From Myceligenerans pegani (GTDB lineage Bacteria; Actinomycetota; Actinomycetes; Actinomycetales; Cellulomonadaceae), in the NCBI RefSeq assembly GCF_014892515.1, contig NZ_JADBGR010000095.1, forward strand, positions 1-64,000: a stretch of DNA of 64,000 nt. Reading direction: 5' to 3'. Each line of letters opens with the position of its first letter. Position 1 is the first letter of the stretch. The notes under the pieces are model-generated. The model was not told the origin of the DNA, did no database searches, and saw only the letters and a list, made by a program, of their open reading frames with translations. A program made the position numbers and the translations under genes. Of the stretch, positions 7,944 to 15,936 are shown piece after piece.

Positions 7944-9134
7944 CTAAGCCACGACCGTACCGAACGCCAGTCCCAGGAGGTACGTCACCGTCGCGGCGCC
8001 GAACCCGATGAGCAACTGCCGCACCGCCCGGGTGAGCGGTGAGGCGCCGGACAGCAGACCCACGATCGCCCCGGTGGCGAGGAGCGCGATGCCGACGAGG
8101 ACGGAGGCGACGGCCACCGCCGCACCCCCCGCGAGCCCGAGAAGGTAGGGCAGGACGGGAATCAGCGCGCCGGACGCGAAGAAACAGAACGACGAGAACG
8201 CGGCACCCCAGGCGGTCCCGTGCGTCTCGTGCTCGTCCACGCCGCCGGATCCCTCCACCGCGATGCTCACTTGCGCCTCGGCGACGGCCTCCCCGCCGTC
8301 GGCCTCCGCCTCCGGCGCACCGCCGCGCGGACCGACGACGGCGGGGGCGGCGAACGGGGCCAGGATCTCGTCCGCCCGAGCCTGCGCCTCGTCGGGGGTC
8401 AGGCCCCGGGCACGGTAGACGAGGGCCAGTTCGTTGGCGTCGAGGTCCAGGTGCGGCAGGGCCGCGGCGGTGTCCGGCGACGGCGACGACGCCTCCAGCA
8501 GTTCGCGCTGCGACCGCACCGACACGAACTCCCCCGCGGCCATCGACAGGGACCCGGCGAGCAGCCCCGCCAGCCCGCTGAGGAGGATCGTCTGCTGCGG
8601 GACCCCCGAGGCACCGACGCCGAGCACCAGGGCGAGGTTCGAGACCAGCCCGTCGTTCGCTCCGAACACCGCGGCGCGGAAGGTGCCGGACAGCCGGTTC
8701 CGTCCGCGGGTCGCGAGACTGCGCACCACCTCCTCGTGGATCTGCTCGTCGGCGGCCATCGTCGCGGTGGCGTCCACGTCCCGCGAGTACGCCGAGCGGG
8801 CCTCGGCGCGCTGTGCGAGCGCCAGCACGAACACCCCGCCGAACCGGCGGGCCAGGAGTCCCAGGACGCGGGAGCGCCATTCCGTCCGCAGCGGCTCGCC
8901 GACGTCGTCCCCGAGCAGGTCGAGCCAGTGCGCCTCGTGCCGCTTCTCGGCCTCGGCCAGCGCGAGCAGGATCGCGCGCTCCTCACCCGTGCGGCGGCGT
9001 GCGAGATCACGGTACGACGCGGCCTCGGCGCGCTCGGCCGCGAGGTAGCGCCGCCACCGGCGGATGTCGGCCCGTGTACGACGACGCGACGGGTGCTGGC
9101 CTGCGGCACGCTCTGCGGAGGTGGGTCCGGACAT
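7944..9134 (-). CDS. Rubrerythrin-VIT1 fusion metal transporter
   Basis: A 396-residue membrane protein of the VIT1/CCC1 iron-manganese transporter family fused to an N-terminal ferritin-like (erythrin) domain. The N-terminal about 150 residues show ExxH motifs (EKRH in AEAEKRHEAHW and EQIH in ADEQIHEEV), as in rubrerythrin-type diiron helices. The VIT domain follows with GANDGLVSNLALVLGV, MAAGEFVSVRSQ and a C-terminal cluster of hydrophobic helices. Family knowledge suggests it moves Fe2+ or Mn2+ out of the cytosol, with the ferritin-like domain sensing or oxidising iron. The ATG at 9134 starts the erythrin domain; the upstream open frame is probably not translated. Confidence 0.88.
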   Translation of the reverse strand: MSGPTSAERAAGQHPSRRRTRADIRRWRRYLAAERAEAASYRDLARRRTGEERAILLALAEAEKRHEAHWLDLLGDDVGEPLRTEWRSRVLGLLARRFGGVFVLALAQRAEARSAYSRDVDATATMAADEQIHEEVVRSLATRGRNRLSGTFRAAVFGANDGLVSNLALVLGVGASGVPQQTILLSGLAGLLAGSLSMAAGEFVSVRSQRELLEASSPSPDTAAALPHLDLDANELALVYRARGLTPDEAQARADEILAPFAAPAVVGPRGGAPEAEADGGEAVAEAQVSIAVEGSGGVDEHETHGTAWGAAFSSFCFFASGALIPVLPYLLGLAGGAAVAVASVLVGIALLATGAIVGLLSGASPLTRAVRQLLIGFGAATVTYLLGLAFGTVVA

Positions 9135-9281
9135 GCTGCCATGATCGCAACGTGCACCCGGCCGTGGGTTGCGGGGAAGCGGGCCACGGATTCCGGGAAG
9201 GCATCCGCGCTGGTTTCCGGCACCCGGAACTCGCCGTGTCAAGCATGTCGCCCTACCCAGCATCGCGTTCGGCAGGGCACA

Positions 9282-9935
9282 ATGGACGCCGTGATCATCC
9301 TCAGCGCCCACGGGGACGCCCTCGGTGACCCGGGTGCGATCGGCTGGGCATGGATCGACCACACGGACGGGAACTTCGACTCCGGCGGCGCCGCCAGCGG
9401 CACCGACCAGTCCGCCGGGCTGACCGCCGTCCTCCGCGCGATCGAGGCCCACCCCGGCGACGAGCCGCTCCTCGTGGAGTCCGGGTCGCAGCAGGCCATC
9501 CGGGTCGCCTCGGAGTGGCTGCCGGTCTGGAAGGCCAACGGCTGGCGCACCGCGGCCGACGAAGCCGTCCCCGACGCCGACATCGTCCGCGCCCTGGACC
9601 AGGCCGTCGCCGCGCGCACCGGCCCCGTCCGCTTCCGCCACGTCCGCGGGCACATCGACAGTCCGTTCCACGAGCGCGCCCGACACCTCGCGGAACTCTC
9701 CGCCGCCGACTGGTCGGCGGGACGGGGCGATCTCGACGGCTTCCTGATCGGGAACATGCCACCGTCCGCACGAAGCGCGGACCTGGCCGACGAGCCGGCC
9801 AAGGACGCGGTGGGCGACGGCGGGGTGGAAACCCCGCGCGCGTCACGCCCCGGCACCTCGCACGACGGCCGTGGCGACACGGCCGACCACCAGGAGAGCT
9901 CCCGGGCCGCATGGGAGTCCGCGACCCTGTTCTGA
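9282..9935 (+). CDS. RNase H-fold protein lacking catalytic acids
   Basis: A 217-residue protein whose first 150 residues align along the whole length of E. coli RNase HI: LGDPG matches LGNPG, WLPVWKANGWRTA matches WIHNWKKRGWKTA, and VRGHIDSPFHER matches VKGHAGHPENER. All four catalytic acids are changed: Asp10 to His, Glu48 to Gly, Asp70 to Gly, Asp134 to Arg; only the active-site His124 equivalent is kept. It should therefore not cut RNA-DNA hybrids by the normal mechanism and may bind nucleic acid only. The last about 65 residues are a polar, probably disordered tail. The ATG follows AGGG. It is divergent from the VIT1 gene. Confidence 0.8.
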   Translation: MDAVIILSAHGDALGDPGAIGWAWIDHTDGNFDSGGAASGTDQSAGLTAVLRAIEAHPGDEPLLVESGSQQAIRVASEWLPVWKANGWRTAADEAVPDADIVRALDQAVAARTGPVRFRHVRGHIDSPFHERARHLAELSAADWSAGRGDLDGFLIGNMPPSARSADLADEPAKDAVGDGGVETPRASRPGTSHDGRGDTADHQESSRAAWESATLF

Positions 9936-10052
9936 CAGGCCCGACAGGTCGGCTGGGAAGCCCTCCCGGCCGACGACGGGAAGCAACCGATCACGACGGC
10001 GTGGCGGCGCGCAGGCGCTGCTGGGCGATCGCCCGCGGGACGGCGACCCCTG

Positions 10053-10086
10053 TCAGACGGATGTGAGGCTCAGACGGACGTGAGGC
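10053..10086. repeat. 17-bp tandem duplication over a stop codon
   Basis: TCAGACGGATGTGAGGC and TCAGACGGACGTGAGGC lie in tandem (one mismatch) at the 3' end of the lyase gene. Read on the minus strand, the last codons and stop are copied once beyond the stop. Confidence 0.75.
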
Positions 10087-11518
10087 TCAGGCCGTCCTCC
10101 TGCACGTCGACGGCCACGGCGCCCATCCCGGTGAGCGCGTCCGCCTCGGCACGGAACTCCAGCCGGTCGGCGACCGTCCGGGCGTGCTGCGCCATGTCTC
10201 GCGCGATCGTGACGCTCTCACCCAGGTAGCTCGACGGATCGATGAGCCGGCGGATGTGCGCCGGGTCGAGGTGTTCGCGGACCGCGGCGTTCTGGAGCAG
10301 CAGGTCGAGGAAGGACGCGTCGCCGACGGCGGCCGCCTGCGCGACGTCGTACACGATCTCGTGCGCACTCTGCCGCCCGATGCGCTCGCCGAGTTCCAGC
10401 ATGAGCGACTCGGAACTCATCAGACCCTGCGACAGCGCCAGGTTCTCCCGCATCCGCTGCTCGTCGACCTCGAGCCCGGACATGATGACCGACAGCCGCA
10501 CGAGCAGGTCGCCGGACAGCACGGCCGCCTGCGCGATGACGTCCTCCAGCAGCGCGGTCATGCCGCCGTTCGCCTCGTGATCGTGCAGCATCGACTCGAG
10601 CGCCGGGCCGGTGAGCGCACGCACCTGGGCGCTCATGGACTGCATGTCGAGGGCGAGCTGCGGGTTGCGCTTGTGCGGCATCGTCGAACTGCCGACGGTG
10701 CCGGCCGGGATCGGCTCGAACGCCTCGCCGAACTCGGGCTGCATCAGCGTGTAGACGTCCTTGCCGATCTTCCCGGCGGTTCCGGCGAGCAGGCCGAGCA
10801 CCACGACGAACTCGACCATGCCGTCGTTCACGGCCCGCGACGGGACCGGCATCGTCCCCAGGCCGAGCCGCTGGGCGACGCCCCGCTCCACCGCGCGCCC
10901 CTGCGGCCCGAAGGACGCGAACGTGCCGACCGCCCCGCCCATGAGAACGCGGAACAGCCGGTCCTCGAGGCGCTCCAGGCGATCGACGGTGGCGGTGAGC
11001 TCGTCGATCCACACCGCCGCCTTGAAGCCGAAGGTGACCGGCACGGCGTGCTGGGAATGCGTGCGCCCGGGCATCGGCACGGCGGCGGACGAGTCGGCGA
11101 GCTTGGACAGGGCGCGCAGCGTCGTGGCGAGATGTCGCTTGAGCGCCCGGTGCGCGTCGCGCAGCACGAGGATGTCCGCGGTCTGCGTGATGTTCTGGGT
11201 CGTGGCACCCCAGTGGATCCACTCGCCGTGCTCGGGCCCGACGACGCGCGTGAGCTCGTCGACCAGCGGCATGAGCGGGTGGCTGGCCGTCGCCGTGGCC
11301 TCGGCGATCCGGTCCATGTCCAGGTTCTCGATCCGCGCGGCGGCCTCGATCGCCGCCGCGGCGCCCTCGGGGATCAGTCCGACCTCGGCCTCGGCCTGAG
11401 CAAGTGCCGCCTCGACGTCGAGGCGGCGCTGGAATCGGTTCTCGGCGCTGAAGAGGTGCTTGATGCCGGGCTCGGGCACTCGGCCGTCGGTGTAGCGTCG
11501 AATCGATTCGTCGGACAT
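10070..11518 (-). CDS. Adenylosuccinate lyase / PcaB-type lyase
   Basis: A 482-residue enzyme of the fumarase/aspartase superfamily, which catalyses beta-elimination releasing fumarate or the reverse cyclisation. The superfamily signature is GSSTMPHKRNP, and the conserved helical core has IHWGATTQNITQTAD and PGRTHSQHAVPVTFG. Overall it resembles the 3-carboxy-cis,cis-muconate cycloisomerase and Bacillus-type PurB branch. It is not like the usual actinobacterial PurB that begins with an NVLATRYAS-type motif, so the exact substrate is open. I start at the Met at 11518 (MSDESIRRYTDG); an in-frame ATG 15 bases upstream is possible. No pathway genes are adjacent. Confidence 0.8.
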   Translation of the reverse strand: MSDESIRRYTDGRVPEPGIKHLFSAENRFQRRLDVEAALAQAEAEVGLIPEGAAAAIEAAARIENLDMDRIAEATATASHPLMPLVDELTRVVGPEHGEWIHWGATTQNITQTADILVLRDAHRALKRHLATTLRALSKLADSSAAVPMPGRTHSQHAVPVTFGFKAAVWIDELTATVDRLERLEDRLFRVLMGGAVGTFASFGPQGRAVERGVAQRLGLGTMPVPSRAVNDGMVEFVVVLGLLAGTAGKIGKDVYTLMQPEFGEAFEPIPAGTVGSSTMPHKRNPQLALDMQSMSAQVRALTGPALESMLHDHEANGGMTALLEDVIAQAAVLSGDLLVRLSVIMSGLEVDEQRMRENLALSQGLMSSESLMLELGERIGRQSAHEIVYDVAQAAAVGDASFLDLLLQNAAVREHLDPAHIRRLIDPSSYLGESVTIARDMAQHARTVADRLEFRAEADALTGMGAVAVDVQEDGLSLTSV

Positions 11519-11680
11519 CTTCGCAGCCCCCATGGGGTCGTCGAGTGGAGCGGGCGACCACAGCCTAGCCGAATGTTTCCTGGATGTTAACCGCATGGCG
11601 GCATAGGCAGGGGGTGAAAACGGCCGGGGGCGTGCCGCCGACGCATCGGCCGCTCTGCCGCCCGAGGTGGAGAGGACGCG

Positions 11681-11717
11681 CGAGTGGCAGCGCCGCCCAC
11701 GACGACGCCGCCACTCG
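11681..11717 (-). terminator. Possible mannanase terminator
   Basis: 8-bp stem (CGAGTGGC / GCCACTCG) with a 21-base loop, within 50 bases beyond the mannanase stop. No T-run is evident, so the assignment is tentative. Confidence 0.4.
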
Positions 11718-11726
11718 AGCGCACTC

Positions 11727-13118
11727 TCAGTCCGTGCAGGTCACGGCGACCTCGGCGGGGGCGGTGCCGTTGGCCGTGAACCCGTAGCCGGTGGACCCGC
11801 CGGGGCTCAGGGTCCCGTTCCAGCCGACGTCGCTCGCGGTGACGGTCGATCCGCTGACGGAGTGGTCCGCGTTCCACAGGCTCCCGAGCGTGGTGCCGGC
11901 GGGCAGCGTGAACCGCGTGGTCCAGCCGTCGACGCCGGACGCGCCTGCTGTGACGGTGATCTGGGCCTGGTAGCCGCTGCCCCAGTCGTTCACGACGTCG
12001 AACGCTGCCTCGCACGCGCCGGGATCGCCGGTCGGGTCGTCCGTGGGATCATCCGTCGGGTCGTCGGTCGGGTCGTCGGTCGGGTCGTCCGTCGGATCCG
12101 GGCCGCCGAACACGCTCGCCTTCACGGACGTCTCCGAGAGCCCGTCAGGACCGGTGATGACCCGATCGCCCCAGGCCGTGCGCTGGGCGGGGTCGAACTG
12201 CCGCACCATGTCGAGATAGTCGACGCCGCCGCTGTTGCCGCTCCAGGACCAGGCGAACCAGCCGATGCCCTGGGACCGGGTGTACGACATGATCGTGTCC
12301 TCGTCCGGGTTGCCGTCCGAGTGGTCGTGCCCGAACTCGCCCACGATCAGCGGCAGGCCCATCGCGTCGAACGCGTCGATGTAGTCCGTGACGGTCTGCG
12401 CGGCGGAGTACACCCCGTACATGTGGACGGAGAACACGGTGTTGCCGTCCGGGTCGGCTGCCGCCACCTGCGGAGCCTGCGCACGCATGATGCCCTGCCA
12501 GTCCTGGCCCCAGTTGGGGGCGTCGACAACGATCGTGTGGTCGAACCCGGCGTCGCGCAGCCGCTGGATCGCGGCCGAGGTGTCGGCCGCCCAGCCCTGG
12601 TTCGTCGCCGCGTCGTTGCCGTAGGGCTCGTTGCCGATGTTGACGAGCACGTAGTCCTCGGTCCCTTCCAGTACCGACTGCAACGAGATCCAGTAGTCGA
12701 CCGCCTCGTCGAGCGTCGAGGCCGCGGCCTCCTCGCCGTAGCCCGTGGTGTCGTGGTCCTCGAGCACGCAGATGAGCTCGTTCTGCCGGCAGAGGTCCAC
12801 GACGTTCGCCACGTCGGCGGGACCGTTCTGGTTCCATCGCGTGCCGTCGCTCAGCACCACCCGCACGGCGTTCGCCCCGGCGTCGTCGATGTCGGCGAAC
12901 GCCCCGGTCTCGTTCTGGTACCAGGTGTGCATATGGCTGATGCCACGCAGCAGCAGTTCCGTGCCGTCGGCCTCGACGATCCGGTCGCCCACGATGTGGA
13001 TGCCCACGTCCTGTGCGTCGGCGGACTCGGCGGCGCTGGGCAGCGCCATGGCCGTCGGTGCGGCGAGCAGCGCGGCACCGCCCGCGGCGGCGAGCAACGC
13101 CTTTCGTCTGGGTCGCAT
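11727..13118 (-). CDS. GH5_8-type beta-mannanase with CBM2
   Basis: Secreted 463-residue enzyme: signal peptide to about residue 32, GH5 catalytic domain (about 38-338), DPTDDPT linker (about 340-366) and a C-terminal CBM2 between Cys369 and Cys461. The catalytic domain tracks Bacillus and actinobacterial GH5 subfamily 8 endo-1,4-beta-mannanases closely (RGISHMHTWY, ANAVRVVLSDG, VFSVHMYGVY, GWFAWSWSGNSGG). The acid/base is Glu164 in VNIGNEPYG and the nucleophile Glu261 in IVGEFGHDH. It should cut mannan or glucomannan in plant cell walls, with the CBM2 tethering it to cellulose. The start at 13118 follows GAGGGAG. A LacI-type operator lies upstream at 13257. Confidence 0.88.
   Translation of the reverse strand: MRPRRKALLAAAGGAALLAAPTAMALPSAAESADAQDVGIHIVGDRIVEADGTELLLRGISHMHTWYQNETGAFADIDDAGANAVRVVLSDGTRWNQNGPADVANVVDLCRQNELICVLEDHDTTGYGEEAAASTLDEAVDYWISLQSVLEGTEDYVLVNIGNEPYGNDAATNQGWAADTSAAIQRLRDAGFDHTIVVDAPNWGQDWQGIMRAQAPQVAAADPDGNTVFSVHMYGVYSAAQTVTDYIDAFDAMGLPLIVGEFGHDHSDGNPDEDTIMSYTRSQGIGWFAWSWSGNSGGVDYLDMVRQFDPAQRTAWGDRVITGPDGLSETSVKASVFGGPDPTDDPTDDPTDDPTDDPTDDPTGDPGACEAAFDVVNDWGSGYQAQITVTAGASGVDGWTTRFTLPAGTTLGSLWNADHSVSGSTVTASDVGWNGTLSPGGSTGYGFTANGTAPAEVAVTCTD
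12025..12100. repeat. Tandem repeat coding the mannanase linker
   Basis: GTCGGTCGGGTC-type units repeat here and encode five DPTD units; compare the GH6 linker at 918-998. Confidence 0.8.
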
Positions 13119-13256
13119 GAACTCCCTCGTTCCCGGGCACACGGCGCAGGCCCTTGCTGCCCGACGACGAACCCGCGCACCCCGCGGGACCACTGTCGCC
13201 ATCCCACCCGGAAAGACCCAGCACCTTAAGCGATTAACTTGTTGGAACGAAAGGGG

Positions 13257-13268
13257 GAAAGCGCTATC
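13257..13268. promoter_or_regulatory. LacI-type operator upstream of mannanase
   Basis: GAAAGCGCTATC matches the LacI/GalR-family palindrome GAAAGCGCTTTC at 11 of 12 positions, centred on AGCGCT. It lies 139 bases upstream of the mannanase start. A second short inverted repeat, ATCG-AAAA-CGAT, overlaps it at 13266-13277. A sugar-responsive repressor is the natural reading; none is encoded in the window. Confidence 0.5.
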
Positions 13269-13334
13269 GAAAACGATGTCGCCGGCGGCGGGAGCCGATT
13301 GCGATCCACGACGCCGGTCGTTCCTGCCGGCCGC

Positions 13335-14051
13335 TCAGGCCGTGGGCGCGACCGCCTTCGCGCAGCGACCGCGCATCTCGTCACTGAGCCGGCAGTCCCC
13401 GGCGGCGTCCCCGGCGAGCAGACGCCGGGCCAGATCGGCGAGCACCACGGGGTCGGGGTCCCCCTGCTCTCCCTCGCGGGGCGTGACGCCGCGCGCCGCC
13501 GAATAGTACGCGGCGAACCAGTCAGCGATGCGGACGCCGTGCTCCGGCACGTGGACCACGTCGATCGTGTCTCCCGCCCCGATCTCCCCTGCCTCGGTGA
13601 CTCGCAAGTACGCACCGGTGCGATTCGCCGCCGTGAAGCGGCGCACCCAGCGCTCCTCGCCCATGCGGCGCTGGAACGTCGCGCAGGGCGTGCGCGGCTG
13701 GGTGACCTCCAGAACGGCGGAACCCACGCGCCACCGCTCGCCCACCACGGCCGTGCTCACGGCGAGGCCCGACGTGCGCAGGTTCTCGCCGAACAGCCCG
13801 GGCGTGATCTTCCGGTCGAGTTCGGTCGCCCAGTGCTCGGCGTCCTCCTCGGCGTAGGCGTAGACGGCCTGGTCGGGCCCGCCGTGGTTGGCGCGGTCGG
13901 CCTGGACGTCCGCGTACAGGCCGAGCCGGCGCGCTTTCACCCGGGCCCCCACGGCCCGCTTGTCGATGGCGGTGGTGCCCACGGAGCCGGAGTCCGGCAG
14001 CAGCTGGTGGACGCGGCAGACGGCGACGACGGATCCCATGGCGGCAATCAT
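13335..14051 (-). CDS. MOSC domain protein
   Basis: A 238-residue cytosolic MOSC-domain protein related to YiiM and to the C-terminal domain of molybdenum-cofactor sulfurase. The MOSC core is visible as RANHGGPDQAVYAYAEED and ITPGLFGENLRTSGLAVSTAVVGERWRVGSAVLEVTQPRTPC, with the conserved Cys in PRTPCATFQRR. Such proteins take part in sulfur or N-hydroxylated substrate chemistry with molybdoenzymes, but no molybdenum gene is nearby. The Met at 14051 is used; a second ATG four codons later (14039) is equally plausible. Confidence 0.85.
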   Translation of the reverse strand: MIAAMGSVVAVCRVHQLLPDSGSVGTTAIDKRAVGARVKARRLGLYADVQADRANHGGPDQAVYAYAEEDAEHWATELDRKITPGLFGENLRTSGLAVSTAVVGERWRVGSAVLEVTQPRTPCATFQRRMGEERWVRRFTAANRTGAYLRVTEAGEIGAGDTIDVVHVPEHGVRIADWFAAYYSAARGVTPREGEQGDPDPVVLADLARRLLAGDAAGDCRLSDEMRGRCAKAVAPTA

Positions 14052-14066
14052 GCCAGCCGGTCCCTG

Positions 14067-14567
14067 TCAGTTGTCCCGGGGATCCGACCTTCGCACGAGG
14101 TCCTGGAGGGTGCGCTGCACCTGCTCGACGTCGGGCACGTCGTCGAGCACCATGCCCTCGCGGTCGGATCCGTCCGAGATGACGAGCGTGCCGCAGCCGA
14201 ACAGGCGGTCGCTCAGCTGCTTCTCGAACGTCACGTCGTTGATCCGGTACAGCGGGATGTCCCGGCCGGTGTGCGTGAGAATGCCGGTGCGCAGCGACAC
14301 CCGCTGGTTGGTGATGACGTAGGTGGTGGTGACCCACTTCAGGTACGGCGGGATCGTCGCGGCGATCACGAGCAGGACGGCGGCGGCGGTGGCGAACAGC
14401 GGCGCCCATGACGGCAGCCCGAACATCGGCGCGACGATCCAGGCCGCGACGGCGATCGCCGCGAGCACCACGATCCACGCGACCGGCTTCAGGAGCACCT
14501 TGCGGTGCGTCCGCAGCCGCATGACGACGGACTCACCCTCGGCAAGGTGCTCATCTCGAAGACCCAT
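14067..14567 (-). CDS. PH domain-containing membrane protein
   Basis: A 166-residue protein with two hydrophobic helices (about residues 27-46 and 51-73) followed by a bacterial PH (YdbS/DUF304-like) domain: YLKWVTTTYVITNQRVSLRTGILTHTGRDIPLYRINDVTFEKQ. The N-terminal LAEGESVVMRLRTHRKVLLKP is typical of the family. Function is not established; related proteins sit in the envelope. I start at 14567 (MGLRDEHLAEGE), with an ATG three codons upstream (14576) as alternative. It is divergent from the arsenic operon and 15 bases from the MOSC gene on the same strand. Confidence 0.8.
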   Translation of the reverse strand: MGLRDEHLAEGESVVMRLRTHRKVLLKPVAWIVVLAAIAVAAWIVAPMFGLPSWAPLFATAAAVLLVIAATIPPYLKWVTTTYVITNQRVSLRTGILTHTGRDIPLYRINDVTFEKQLSDRLFGCGTLVISDGSDREGMVLDDVPDVEQVQRTLQDLVRRSDPRDN

Positions 14568-14640
14568 GCGAGGCATATTGCCACGAATCGGAACCGCCGC
14601 GGTACGGGCGCGGCCGGATCGGGCACGACAGGACTCGACC

Positions 14641-14661
14641 ATTGAATCGGCATGTGTCAAT
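14641..14661 (+). promoter_or_regulatory. ArsR-type operator
   Basis: Inverted repeat ATTGA-N11-TCAAT ends at the first base of a TATAGAT -10 (14661-14667) that lies just before the arsR start at 14670. Position and TTGA/TCAA core fit autorepression by the ArsR domain encoded next; the spacing is longer than in classical sites. Confidence 0.5.
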
Positions 14662-14669
14662 ATAGATGC

Positions 14670-15839
14670 ATGTCGATCCAGGACAGGGCGAACCCGGGTG
14701 GCGCCGCGGCCGAGCGGCACGCCATCGGCACCGACGCGGCGAACGCCGTCGCGCACACTCTCAAGGCCCTCGCGGACCCGCTGCGGCTGCGCATGCTGTC
14801 GGCGATCGCCACCGATCCGAACGGCGAGACCTCCGCCGGGGACCTGGCCACGCTGACCGACGTCGCTCAGCCGACCGTGTCCCACCATCTCAAGGTGCTG
14901 CGAGACGTCGGGCTGCTCACCTCCGAGCGCCGGGGCACGTTCGTCCTCTACCGGATCGAGCCCGGCTACCGCGGGGCCATCAACACGCTGCTGGACAAGT
15001 TCGCCCCCTCCGCCGTGAGCGTGGGCAAGGGCCCTCACATCACCGGCCTGGCCGACGTCGACCACGAGCTGACCAGCCTCGCCGCGTCCCTCGCGACCCG
15101 CGTACCCGGGACCACCCCCGAGGAGTCGCTTCGCGTGGTGCGCGAGTCGTACGCGGCGCTCGCCCGCCGCGGCGGCATCCCGACCCACCTCGTGGCGCTC
15201 ACCGAACACTTCGCCCACCAGCGGCTCGACGACCTCGTCAAGGCGCGGGAGTCGGGCGACGAGACCGGCGCCGCGGCCAGGCCGACGGAGGCGGAACCGG
15301 CACCCGTTCCCCACCGGCCGTCGGAGGCCGCGGACGGCGCCCGAACCGATGCGTCCGGCCCCGCCACGACCGCCCTCGATCCCGGGGCCGGCGCCGCCGG
15401 CACCGCTCGCAAACCCCAGGTCCTGTTCGTCTGCGTGGCCAACGCCGGACGCTCCCAGCTCGCCGCCGCTCTCATGGCGCACTACGCGGGCGACCGCGTG
15501 GTGGTGCGATCCGCGGGATCCGCGCCCGCGCCCGACGTGCACGACACCGTCCGAGAGCTCCTGGCCGAGATCGACCCGCCCGGGGCAGAAGCCGGCGCGG
15601 ATCGCGTCGTCTTCCCCAAGCCGCTGACCGACGACGCGGTCCGCGCGGCCGACGTCGTCGTCACCATGGGCTGCGGAGACGCCTGCCCCGTCCTGCCGGG
15701 GAAGCGGTACGAGGACTGGGTGGTGGGCGATCCCGCCCTGGCGTCCCCGGCAGGCGTGGCGGCCATCCGCGACGAGCTCGACCGCCGCGTGCAGACCCTC
15801 CTGGCGGAGATCCTGCCCGGAGAACCGATCCGTCCCTGA
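14670..15839 (+). CDS. ArsR regulator fused to arsenate reductase
   Basis: A 389-residue three-part fusion. Residues about 25-105 are an ArsR winged helix (LADPLRLRMLSAIA, then AQPTVSHHLKVLRDVGLLTSERRG). Residues about 110-195 are an all-helical segment like the N-terminal bundle found before some actinobacterial ArsC phosphatases. After a Pro/Ala linker, residues about 250-389 are a low-molecular-weight phosphatase-type arsenate reductase with CVANAGRS (Cys255) and MGCGDACPVLPGKRYEDW. The classical ELCVCDL metal site of ArsR is absent, so arsenite sensing must use other residues. No Shine-Dalgarno; the ATG at 14670 lies just downstream of TATAGAT, consistent with leaderless expression. Confidence 0.88.
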   Translation: MSIQDRANPGGAAAERHAIGTDAANAVAHTLKALADPLRLRMLSAIATDPNGETSAGDLATLTDVAQPTVSHHLKVLRDVGLLTSERRGTFVLYRIEPGYRGAINTLLDKFAPSAVSVGKGPHITGLADVDHELTSLAASLATRVPGTTPEESLRVVRESYAALARRGGIPTHLVALTEHFAHQRLDDLVKARESGDETGAAARPTEAEPAPVPHRPSEAADGARTDASGPATTALDPGAGAAGTARKPQVLFVCVANAGRSQLAAALMAHYAGDRVVVRSAGSAPAPDVHDTVRELLAEIDPPGAEAGADRVVFPKPLTDDAVRAADVVVTMGCGDACPVLPGKRYEDWVVGDPALASPAGVAAIRDELDRRVQTLLAEILPGEPIRP

Positions 15840-15936
15840 ATCCCCCTCGCCCGTCCCGGCCCTCTCGGAACGTCCGGGCCACGGACGTGCGCGGCCTCCT
15901 CCCGACACACGACCCACGAGATCACCTGGAGCACCC

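Noticed and set aside
10184-11590. Long plus-strand frame opposite the lyase gene
   Set aside because: The minus strand encodes an intact lyase with GSSTMPHKRNP; the plus frame has no recognisable motif.
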